From assembly GCA_023424475.1 (NCBI GenBank), contig JAFADX010000258.1, positions 1 through 7,920 of the forward strand: 7,920 nucleotides of DNA. The letters are read 5' to 3'. This stretch comes from Pseudomonadota bacterium. GTDB taxonomy: Bacteria; Pseudomonadota; Alphaproteobacteria; Acetobacterales; Acetobacteraceae. How positions within the stretch are numbered: position 1 is the first letter of the stretch; every line of letters starts with the position of its first letter. The notes beneath the pieces are model-generated. The model did no database searches. It saw only the letters and a program-made list of their open reading frames with translations, and was not told where the DNA came from. This document shows, piece after piece, positions 1 through 6,586 of this stretch. Made by a program: the position numbers and the translations under genes.

Positions 1-177
1 GGCCGGGGCGGGGGCAGCCAGGGCAAGGCGCGGCGGGACCCGTTGCGGCAACCCGGCCGGGGCGCCCGCGATGCCGAACAGGCGCGCGCCACCTGCCAGG
101 GTGCGCCGGATCAGCCCGCCGGGATCCGGCCCCCAGGGCCGTGTTTCCGGGGCATTCGCCCCGTTGCTCCGGGAAAT
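1..177 (-). CDS. Unidentified protein, N-terminal part, runs off the left edge (possible ATT start)
   Basis: This minus-strand frame is open from a stop at 199-201 to the left edge and has coding-like G/C-rich third positions. It reads ISRSNGANAPETRPWGPDPG, followed by LIRRTLAGGARLFGIAG and a Pro/Ala-rich stretch. No ATG or GTG occurs in the frame, and the first TTG is only at codon 43. A strong Shine-Dalgarno (GAAGGAG, plus coordinates 184-190) lies six bases before the ATT at 175-177, so I place the start there. The frame follows the 143-residue membrane-protein gene on the same strand after 61 bp and may be cotranscribed with it. I see no signal peptide and recognise no family in these 59 codons. 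The true start could be another codon, or a base error could have changed an ATG. Confidence 0.4.
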   Translation of the reverse strand, partial: MSRSNGANAPETRPWGPDPGGLIRRTLAGGARLFGIAGAPAGLPQRVPPRLALAAPAPA

Positions 178-238
178 CGTCCTCTCCTTCGCCTCGCCTC
201 ACGAAAGCGCGTCCGGGTGAAGGAAAGGTTGCGACGCT

Positions 239-670
239 TCAGATCCAACCGCGCCGGCGCGCGCCGGCAAGGATCAGCCCGGTGCCCCAGCCATAGGCGC
301 CGTTGATCACGATGCTGCGCCACCAGCGCGCAGGGTCCATGCCGCCGAGAAGCGGCTGGCCACGCAGCGCCGCAACCAGGGTGAAGCCCACCAGTACGCA
401 GCCCAGAGCCCCGACGGCGAGGCCGACCAGCGATGGCGGCCAGCCCGGCCGGGAGGCGACGATCGCCGCGACCAGGATGCCCCAGACCCCGCCCCAGAAG
501 GCGAGCGACACCACCTGCGGCACGCCCAGGGGCGGCACCGGCCGCATCGGGAAGGGCGCGTTGGGCAGCAGGCCGGCCAGATGCAGCAGCCCGACCACCC
601 CCTGATGGAAGACGAGCACCGCGAGCGCGCCGGCGACGAAGCCCAGCAGGGCTGTCCGGAGGGCGCTCAT
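239..670 (-). CDS. Small four-helix integral membrane protein, conserved hypothetical type
   Basis: This encodes 143 residues starting MSALRTALLGFVAGALAVLV. Four hydrophobic segments are visible, at about residues 5-34, 50-72, 80-102 and 117-136, so an inner-membrane protein is likely. Segment 1 carries the pattern VFHQGVVGLLH and is followed by a Pro-rich loop (residues 36-51, NAPFPMRPVPPLG). Segment 2 has FWGGVWG and segment 4 has NGAYGWGTG. From memory this resembles uncharacterised membrane proteins of Alphaproteobacteria; no function is known to me. The frame is open far upstream with other ATGs at about 730 and 754. I chose 670 because the hydrophobic N-terminus begins there and the upstream residues look non-coding, but no strong ribosome binding site supports it. 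It diverges from the ThDP enzyme gene. Confidence 0.7.
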   Translation of the reverse strand: MSALRTALLGFVAGALAVLVFHQGVVGLLHLAGLLPNAPFPMRPVPPLGVPQVVSLAFWGGVWGILVAAIVASRPGWPPSLVGLAVGALGCVLVGFTLVAALRGQPLLGGMDPARWWRSIVINGAYGWGTGLILAGARRRGWI

Positions 671-765
671 GGGCGCGCGCCGGGGGCGGCACTGATCGGG
701 CGCGGCATCAGGGCACGCATCCGCTGCCATCCGTATCGGTTGCCGGGACAGCATGCCTGCCCTGC

Positions 766-793
766 GTCGCGCGGACAATGTCGCGCGGACAAT
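766..793. repeat. Perfect 14-bp tandem duplication in a divergent promoter region
   Basis: The unit GTCGCGCGGACAAT occurs twice without a gap, at 766-779 and 780-793. It lies 96 bp upstream of the membrane-protein start and 73 bp upstream of the ThDP-enzyme start. This is the only long intergenic stretch between divergent genes in the left half, so both promoters should be here. The repeat may be a doubled regulator site or a simple replication-slippage duplication; sequence alone cannot separate these. No convincing -35/-10 pair was found nearby. Confidence 0.8.
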
Positions 794-865
794 ACCGCCG
801 GGCCCACCTTGCCCCGCCGCCGATCCGCTTGCAGGCTGCGGCCACCTTGATCGGGAGATTATGCG

Positions 866-2401
866 GTGAACGGTGCCGAGAGCCTGGTACACACTCTTCT
901 TGGCTGCGGTGTGGAAGTCTGTTTTGCGAATCCCGGCACGAGCGAGATGCATTTCGTCGCCGCGCTGGATCGCATCCCCGGGATGAAATGCGTGCTCGGG
1001 CTGCAGGAGAACGTCGTCACCGGCATGGCCGACGGCTACTGGCGCATGATGGAGAAGCCTGCCGCGACGCTGCTGCATTGCGGCCCCGGCCTCGCCAACG
1101 GCCTCGCCAACCTGCACAACGCCCGGCGCGCGCGCTCGGGCATCGTGAACTGCGTCGGCGACCAGGCGACCTACCACCGCATCTACGACGCGCCGCTGAC
1201 GGCCGACACCGAAGGCTTCGCCCGCGGGGTCTCGCAATGGGTGCGGACCTCGGCCAGGGCGCAGGATGTCGGCGCGGATGCCGCCGCCGCGGTGCAGGCG
1301 GCGATGACCTCCCCCGGCCAGATCGCGACGATGGTCCTGCCCTCCGACACCTGCTGGGACGAGGGCGGCGTCGTGGCACAGCCGCTGCCGGTGCCCGCGG
1401 TGCCGCAGGCCGACCCGCACGCCATCCGCAACGTCGCGCGCGTGCTGCGCGAGAAGAAGAACGTGCTGATCCTGCTCGGCGGCAAGGCGCTGCGGGAAGG
1501 CGCCCAGGCCTTCGCCTGGCGCGCCGCCCAGGCGACCGGCGCGAAGCTGATGGCCGAGGGCTCCAACGGCCGCACCCAGCGCGGCCAGGGCCGCCTGCCG
1601 CTCGAGCGCGTGCCCTACCCGGCCGACGTCGCGATCAAGGCGCTGTCCTGGGTCGAGCACCTGGTCCTCGTCAACGCCAAGGCGCCGGTCGGCTTCTTCG
1701 CCTATCCGGGCAAGCCCTCGAAGCACTACCCCGAGACCGCGCAGGTCCATGTCCTGACGCGCTACGAACACGACGCGGAAGCGGCGCTGCGGGCGCTCTG
1801 CGAGGAACTGAACGCGCCCGCCGTGGCGATGCCCGATGTCGGCCCGCGCCCCGAGCGCGCCCGCGGCGCCCCCTCGCCCGAGGGCCTCGCGCGCACCGTC
1901 GCGGCGCTGATGCCGGAGAACGCGATCATCGCGGATGAGAGCGTCTCCTATGGCCGCGGCTTCTTTCCCGAGACCTTCGCGGCGCCGAAGCACGACTGGC
2001 TGCAGATCACCGGCGGCGCGATCGGCTGCGGGCTGCCCCTGGCCACCGGGGCCGCGATCGGCGGCGGGCGGCGGGTGATCAACCTGCAGGCTGACGGCTC
2101 CGCGATGTACACGGTCCAGGCGATCTGGACCCAGGCGCGCGAGAAGCTGCCGGTGACGACGGTGATCCTGTCCAACCGGAAGTACCAGATCCTGCTCGGC
2201 GAATATCAGAACGTCGGCGCCAATCCGGGGCGTACGGCGATGGACATGCTCGACCTCGGCAACCCCGACATCGGCTGGGTGAAGATGGCCGAGGCGATGG
2301 GCGTGGAAGCGGCACAGGCGACGACGCTGGACCAGGTGGGCGACCTGATGGCGCAGTCGTTCAGCCGGCCCGGGCCGTTCCTGATCGAACTCTTGGTTTG
2401 A
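866..2401 (+). CDS. Thiamine-diphosphate-dependent enzyme, acetolactate synthase large subunit-like
   Basis: This 511-residue protein has the three-domain layout of the ThDP decarboxylase/carboligase superfamily (COG0028). The pyrimidine-binding domain is about residues 1-165 and contains NPGTSE (22-27), the probable cofactor-activating Glu48 in LQEN, and HCGPGLANGLANLHNARRAR (71-90). A middle domain covers about 185-320. The pyrophosphate-binding domain (about 340-505) has ADGS (409-412) and, 27 residues after Asp410, Asn437: the Mg-ThDP motif, with Ala replacing the usual first Gly. It is shorter than typical IlvB (about 560-590) and has no obvious regulatory-subunit gene beside it, so genuine acetolactate synthase activity is doubtful; a 2-oxoacid decarboxylase or carboligase is as likely. 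The GTG start is backed by GGGAG at 853-857. An ATG at 861 opens only Met-Arg-stop, whose TGA overlaps the GTG. Confidence 0.9.
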   Translation: MNGAESLVHTLLGCGVEVCFANPGTSEMHFVAALDRIPGMKCVLGLQENVVTGMADGYWRMMEKPAATLLHCGPGLANGLANLHNARRARSGIVNCVGDQATYHRIYDAPLTADTEGFARGVSQWVRTSARAQDVGADAAAAVQAAMTSPGQIATMVLPSDTCWDEGGVVAQPLPVPAVPQADPHAIRNVARVLREKKNVLILLGGKALREGAQAFAWRAAQATGAKLMAEGSNGRTQRGQGRLPLERVPYPADVAIKALSWVEHLVLVNAKAPVGFFAYPGKPSKHYPETAQVHVLTRYEHDAEAALRALCEELNAPAVAMPDVGPRPERARGAPSPEGLARTVAALMPENAIIADESVSYGRGFFPETFAAPKHDWLQITGGAIGCGLPLATGAAIGGGRRVINLQADGSAMYTVQAIWTQAREKLPVTTVILSNRKYQILLGEYQNVGANPGRTAMDMLDLGNPDIGWVKMAEAMGVEAAQATTLDQVGDLMAQSFSRPGPFLIELLV

Positions 2402-2412
2402 TCTCGGGCGGG

Positions 2413-2450
2413 TTTTTTGGCCTCAGGCGCCGGCGCGCGCGTCCGCGCGC
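2413..2450 (+). terminator. T-tract and GC hairpin after the ThDP enzyme gene (weak terminator candidate)
   Basis: Six T residues at 2413-2418 lie 12 bp after the stop codon. They are followed by a hairpin, GCGCGCG (2433-2439), loop CGTC, CGCGCGC (2444-2450). The T-tract is on the wrong side of this hairpin for a classic intrinsic terminator. Only a short stem (GCCCG/CGGGC) can form 5' of it, so termination here is tentative. Confidence 0.3.
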
Positions 2451-2522
2451 TTGGCTTGCGCGCCGTGCGCTGGACCACTTGGCACAACAGCCGGTCTGGG
2501 CGCGGTCGCGCTTCGCGCTCCT

Positions 2523-2545
2523 GGCCCGAGGCAGCGCCTCGGGCC
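2523..2545. terminator. Perfect 10-bp hairpin between the ThDP and SDR genes
   Basis: GGCCCGAGGC (2523-2532), loop AGC, then GCCTCGGGCC (2536-2545) form a perfect, all but one G-C paired stem. It lies midway in the 228-bp spacer between the two plus-strand genes. No T-run follows, so it could be a U-less terminator common in GC-rich genomes, an RNA-stabilising 3' end, or a protein-binding palindrome. Confidence 0.5.
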
Positions 2546-2592
2546 GCCTTCATTCGAGGGCGGCACCCCCTTGCGCCTTCCTCGCGACGCGC

Positions 2593-2612
2593 GATCCTGA
2601 AGACTCAGGATC
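2593..2612. promoter_or_regulatory. Perfect 8-bp inverted repeat in the SDR leader (operator or attenuator candidate)
   Basis: GATCCTGA (2593-2600), loop AGAC, TCAGGATC (2605-2612) form a perfect dyad ending 17 bp before the SDR ATG. It lies just before the purine-rich ribosome binding site (AGGGA, 2617-2621). Its AT content is higher than its surroundings. A repressor operator or an RNA stem affecting translation are both possible; which is not visible from sequence. Confidence 0.4.
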
Positions 2613-2629
2613 GAACAGGGAAACGTCGC

Positions 2630-3403
<774 letters not shown>

Positions 3404-3420
3404 ACCGGATGGCGCGTGCC

Positions 3421-3438
3421 TTCCCGGCCCGCCGGGAA
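3421..3438. terminator. Hairpin after the SDR gene
   Basis: TTCCCGG (3421-3427), a four-base loop, then CCGGGAA (3432-3438) form a perfect 7-bp stem 18 bp after the SDR stop codon. No T-run follows. It may attenuate transcription before the DUF1330 gene, which begins 80 bp after the SDR stop and has its own strong ribosome binding site. Confidence 0.35.
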
Positions 3439-3483
3439 TAGCCTCCACGCGCCCGGCAGCGGCCGGACGCGCGGAGGAACCCC

Positions 3484-3774
3484 ATGAAGGCCTATGTGAT
3501 CGCGGTCGAAACCGTCCACGACGAGGCGATGTTCGCCACCTATCGCCAGCAGGTGATGCCGACGATCGAGGCCTTCGGCGGCCGCTTCGTCGTCCGCGGC
3601 GGTACCCTCACGGTGCTCGAGGGCGACTGGCCGCACCGGCGCACGGTGGTCATCGAGTTCCCCTCCCGCGCGGCGGCCGAGGGCTGGTACGCCTCGCCGG
3701 CCTACCGGAAGGTCATCGACCTGCGGACAAAGAGCTCGGACGGGGCGCTGGTGATCGTGGACGGGCCGGCCTGA
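3484..3774 (+). CDS. DUF1330 family protein (dimeric alpha-beta barrel fold)
   Basis: This 96-residue protein spans essentially a whole DUF1330 domain. Visible family features are the N-terminal beta strand MKAYVIAVETV, the YRQQVMPTIEAFGGRFVVRGG segment (residues 20-40), LEGDW (46-50), the VVIEFPSRAAAEGWYASPAY segment (56-75), and the closing LRTKSSDGALVIVDG. DUF1330 proteins are small cytoplasmic proteins related to the dimeric alpha/beta-barrel (ferredoxin-like) group; their biochemical role is generally unknown. The ATG is preceded by GGAGGA (3473-3478) at good spacing, fixing the start. It may be cotranscribed with the SDR gene, though a small hairpin separates them. Confidence 0.9.
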   Translation: MKAYVIAVETVHDEAMFATYRQQVMPTIEAFGGRFVVRGGTLTVLEGDWPHRRTVVIEFPSRAAAEGWYASPAYRKVIDLRTKSSDGALVIVDGPA

Positions 3775-3789
3775 GAGGCGGCCTGGCAA

Positions 3790-3822
3790 GGCGCCGAGCG
3801 GCGCCGCTTCGCGAGCGGCGCC
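3790..3822. terminator. Bidirectional terminator hairpin between convergent genes
   Basis: GGCGCCGCT (3800-3808), loop TCGCG, AGCGGCGCC (3814-3822) make a perfect 9-bp stem between the end of the DUF1330 gene (3774) and the converging end of the secreted-protein gene (3846). A third GGCGCC at 3790-3795 can pair with 3800-3805 to form an alternative stem. There is no T-run on either side, as is common in very GC-rich genomes. Confidence 0.6.
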
Positions 3823-3845
3823 GGCCCGGAACGGACCCCGGACCG

Positions 3846-4232
3846 TCAGAACAGCCGCAGCCGCGCGCGCGCCATCTCGAAGCCGTGGCCCTCGGCATTG
3901 GTGCAGCGCAGGCCGGTGGTCGCCGCCGTGCAGGCCATGCCCGCCCCCTGCCAGGCCTGGCCGTAGCCCAGCACCGGCGCCTTCGGATCCGCCACGGTAT
4001 CCCCGTGGCAGACCAGCGCCGCGGCGCCATGCGGGCCGAGTTCCACCGAGTCCCCCCATTCGAGGTCGCAGCCCGGCGGCCGGGGCGGGCGGCGATAGGC
4101 GAAGCTCAGGACGTCGCAGCGCAGCCGCCCTTCCCACGCGGCGCAGTGGATGTTGCCCGACGGCAACTGGAAGGCCTCCTGCGCGGATGCTACGACCGGC
4201 AGGAGGACGAGAACCGCGATCCACCGGACCAT
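3846..4232 (-). CDS. Secreted six-cysteine protein, DUF6636-like
   Basis: This encodes 128 residues with a clear Sec signal peptide (MVRWIAVLVLLPVVASA, cleavage after residue 17), so the mature protein should be periplasmic or secreted. Six Cys at residues 30, 39, 55, 75, 101 and 110 would allow three disulfides. The segments FQLPSGNIHC, CHGDTV, VLGYGQAW, GLRCTN and GHGFEMARARLRLF match my memory of the DUF6636 pattern (exported proteins of unknown function). The start is supported by GGGAGGGG just upstream of the ATG. It diverges from pgk with only 30 bp between the two start codons, so the promoter for each probably reaches into the other gene. The function is unknown; its pairing with pgk looks positional rather than functional. 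Confidence 0.8.
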   Translation of the reverse strand: MVRWIAVLVLLPVVASAQEAFQLPSGNIHCAAWEGRLRCDVLSFAYRRPPRPPGCDLEWGDSVELGPHGAAALVCHGDTVADPKAPVLGYGQAWQGAGMACTAATTGLRCTNAEGHGFEMARARLRLF

Positions 4233-4262
4233 TCACCCCTCCCTGCCAGGACACTCGACGCG

Positions 4263-5456
4263 ATGACGTACAAGACCATCGACGCGCTGGACGCCAAGGG
4301 CAAGCGTGTCCTCCTGCGCGCCGACCTCAACGTGCCGGTGAAGGACGGCCGCATCACCGACCGCACCCGCATCGAGCGCCTCTGCCCCACCATCGCGGAA
4401 CTCGCCAATGCCGGCGCGCGGGTCGTCATCTGCAGCCATTTCGACCGGCCCAAGGGCAAGCGGGTGCCGGAGATGTCGCTCAAGCCCCTGCAGGAGGCGC
4501 TGTCCGCCGCGCTGAAGCGCCCCGTCGCCTGGGCCGAGGACTGCATCGGGCCGCGGGCGGAGGCGGCCGTCGCCGCGCTGCAGGATGGCGAGATCCTGCT
4601 GCTCGAGAACACGCGCTTCCATGCCGGCGAGGAGAAGAACGACCCCGCCATGGCGGCCGCGCTGGCGAAGCTCGCCGACGCCTATGTGAACGACGCCTTC
4701 TCCGCCGCCCACCGCGCCCATGCGAGCACCGAGGGCGTGGCGCACCTGCTGCCCGCCTATGCCGGCCGGCTGATGGAGGCCGAGCTCAAGGCGCTCGATG
4801 CCGCGCTCGGCAACCCGGCGCGGCCGGTGGTCGCGATCGTCGGCGGCGCCAAGGTCTCGACCAAGCTCGACCTGCTCGGCAACCTCGCCGCGAAGGTGGA
4901 CGTGCTGGTGATCGGCGGCGCCATGGCGAACACCTTCCTCGCCGCGCAGGGCCACGCCATGGGCAAGTCGCTGCAGGAAGCCGAGATGCACGACACGGCG
5001 CGCGCGATCCTCGGGAACGCGAAGGCCGTGAACTGCGAGATCCTGCTGCCCACCGACCTGGTGGTGGCCGAGGAATTCCGCGCCAACGCCCCGGCGCGCA
5101 CGGTGCGCGTCGATGCCGTGCCGGCCGACAGCATGGCCCTCGATGTCGGCGCGGAGACCGAGCAGGCGATCGAGCAGCGGCTGCGCGGCGCCTCGACCCT
5201 GGTGTGGAACGGCCCGCTCGGCGCCTTCGAGATGCCGCCCTTCGACGCCGCGACGGTGGCGGTGGCCGAGATCGTCGCCGCGCTGACCCAGTCGGGCGCG
5301 CTGAAGTCGATCGGCGGCGGGGGGGATACGGTGGCGGCGCTGCGCCATGCGGGCGTGGCGGACCGCATGACCTATGTCTCGACCGCGGGCGGCGCCTTCC
5401 TCGAATGGCTGGAGGGCAAGACGCTGCCGGGCGTGGCGGCGCTCTCCGCGCCGTGA
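4263..5456 (+). CDS. pgk: Phosphoglycerate kinase
   Basis: Phosphoglycerate kinase transfers a phosphate between 1,3-bisphosphoglycerate and ADP, giving 3-phosphoglycerate and ATP in glycolysis; it acts in reverse in gluconeogenesis and carbon fixation. The 397-residue length is normal. Visible hallmarks are RADLNVPV (residues 19-26), substrate-binding DRTRIER (33-39), SHFDRPKG (58-65, usually SHFGRPKG or SHLGRPKG), ENTRFH (115-120), HRAHAST (150-156), GGAKVSTK (194-201), WNGPLGAFE (315-323) and the nucleotide loop GGGGDT (351-356). The frame is open far upstream, but the conserved N-terminus MTYKTIDALD sets the start at the ATG at 4263. The ribosome binding site is modest (AGGA at 4248-4251). 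In many proteobacteria pgk follows gap; here its neighbours are unrelated genes, so it probably has its own promoter inside the divergent gene. Confidence 0.98.
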   Translation: MTYKTIDALDAKGKRVLLRADLNVPVKDGRITDRTRIERLCPTIAELANAGARVVICSHFDRPKGKRVPEMSLKPLQEALSAALKRPVAWAEDCIGPRAEAAVAALQDGEILLLENTRFHAGEEKNDPAMAAALAKLADAYVNDAFSAAHRAHASTEGVAHLLPAYAGRLMEAELKALDAALGNPARPVVAIVGGAKVSTKLDLLGNLAAKVDVLVIGGAMANTFLAAQGHAMGKSLQEAEMHDTARAILGNAKAVNCEILLPTDLVVAEEFRANAPARTVRVDAVPADSMALDVGAETEQAIEQRLRGASTLVWNGPLGAFEMPPFDAATVAVAEIVAALTQSGALKSIGGGGDTVAALRHAGVADRMTYVSTAGGAFLEWLEGKTLPGVAALSAP

Positions 5457-5461
5457 ACCGG

Positions 5462-5482
5462 GGGCGGGCGCCCTGCCCGCCC
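5462..5482 (+). terminator. Strong GC hairpin after pgk
   Basis: GGGCGGGC (5462-5469), loop GCCCT, GCCCGCCC (5475-5482) form a perfect 8-bp all-GC stem beginning 6 bp after the pgk stop codon. It lacks a downstream T-run. The position strongly suggests the 3' end of the pgk transcript. Confidence 0.6.
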
Positions 5483-5603
5483 TACACGCACTGGTTGCTG
5501 GAAGGTTAACGGGACGGCGGCGCAGGCTGTGGCCATGCGCATCGGTCCCGTCCGCCCCGCCGGCCGCCTCCGGTTAAGCCCTTCTTCACGGCTGCGCTGG
5601 ACA

Positions 5604-5825
5604 ATGCTGCGCATGATCAGCCTGAACGCCCTCGCCGCCTTCACGCAGGAGGTCACCCGCAACGCCGGGATCCAGCCGGTGCGTTCGGCCGAGCGTCCGG
5701 ATGGCGCGGCCCGGGGCAGCGGGGTGGCGCCGCAGCGGGTCCTGCAATCCGCGCCGCCGGCCGGCGCACAGCCGCCCCCGGGGCAGACGCTGCCGCGCGG
5801 GTCGCTGCTCGACCTGCGGGTCTGA
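5604..5825 (+). CDS. Small hypothetical protein, conserved-looking termini
   Basis: This 73-residue ORF starts MLRMISLNALAAFTQEVTR (or 70 residues from the second Met at 5613). It has a helical N-terminus, a Pro/Ala/Gln-rich middle that is probably disordered (about residues 25-60), and ends LPRGSLLDLRV. Codon third positions are strongly G/C through to the stop, which supports real coding. No signal peptide or transmembrane helix is seen. I have the impression of similar short proteins in Acetobacteraceae with the same two ends, but cannot verify it. The ribosome binding site is weak (GCTGGA), and the frame extends upstream to 5529, but that part is Arg-rich and looks non-coding. Function unknown. 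Confidence 0.55.
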   Translation: MLRMISLNALAAFTQEVTRNAGIQPVRSAERPDGAARGSGVAPQRVLQSAPPAGAQPPPGQTLPRGSLLDLRV

Positions 5826-5915
5826 TGCCAGGCGCCGGGTGGGCCGCGGGCCGGACCTTCGTCCGCTTGGCCTGAAGGCGCACGATCCGCCGCTTCCAAC
5901 CACGCCGGATGCGCC

Positions 5916-6586
5916 TTACCCGTCGGGATGGTCAGCACCGGCACCGACTGGCCGTGCGTGCTTTCCGCGATCGCCTTCGGCAGTTCGAGGACCGTGAAGC
6001 CCGTCTTGGAAACGATGTCGGCATCCTCGGTCCAGAACCAGCGGCCATCCGTGCGGATCTCGACATAGCTGCTCGACGGCCGCGCTGCGCCGGAGCGGAT
6101 CACGATCACCGGCTTGGGGCTTCCGGGCTCGCGCACGGTGGGCAAGGCCCGGACATCCTCGTCCGGCAGGCCGATCGAAACCGCGACCGCCAGCAGCGCA
6201 CCGAGCAGCGAGCGCGTCTGCAGCGGAATCTCGTCGCGGCCCGGCCGGCGGGACCTGTGCCCATAGACCACGGCGACATCGCGCGCCCCGGCATCGACCC
6301 CGAGCATCCACTGGACCCGCGCCGCCACCGGCCGCAGGGAGGGAACCTCCGCGACGTCGGTGGCGATGGCCGCCCGCGCTTCCCTTCCGCCGTTGCTCGC
6401 CGTGATCCGCAGCGCGCCCGCGTCCTGCAGGCGCCGCAGGTCGGCGAGCATCGGCAGGAAATCCGGCGAGCCGGTCCGCAGGCTGCCGCCGAGCGAATGC
6501 GTAGTCTGCAGCCGCCCGGCCGACCGGGCGAAGATGCGCAGCAGGCGCTTGCGCCTGGGCCTCGCCCGATCCCATCCTTGCGCCAT
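5916..6586 (-). CDS. Hypothetical protein, apparently missing its stop codon (probable frameshift at the C-terminus)
   Basis: Reading minus from the ATG at 6586 gives MAQGWDRARPRRKRLLRIFA, then about 200 residues with coding-like codon use. These include SLRTGSPDFLPMLADLRRLQDAG (residues 35-57), TRSLLGALLAVAVSIGLP (124-141) and a characteristic C-terminal region (174-223): YVEIRTDGRWFWTEDADI, SKTGF, PVLTIPTG. I recall uncharacterised proteins ending in a similar aromatic strand, 'SK.F' and 'P..TIP' pattern, so the protein should end near residue 223. Instead the frame runs on 181 residues to a stop at 5372-5374, across an opposing ORF and the end of pgk, with clearly weaker codon bias. A TAA lies at 5916-5918, one base out of frame. 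No signal peptide is seen. The start overlaps the divergent Nudix start. Confidence 0.6.

Noticed and set aside
148..161. GGGGC-ATTC-GCCCC hairpin near the left edge
   Set aside because: It lies inside the first codons of the partial gene and is short; GC-rich sequence makes such stems by chance.
239..1993. Long minus-strand open frame opposite the ThDP gene
   Set aside because: Only its last 143 residues (from 670) look like protein. The rest is Arg/Gly/Ala-rich complement of the well-supported ThDP gene.
2402..2629. Possible tRNA or riboswitch in the ThDP-SDR spacer because of its several stems
   Set aside because: The stems are separate simple hairpins, with no cloverleaf, T-loop sequence or conserved riboswitch core visible.
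5574..5588. TTAA-N7-TTCA resembling a CtrA-type site before the small ORF
   Set aside because: Only one half matches the TTAA-N7-TTAA consensus and such a match is expected by chance; no other support.
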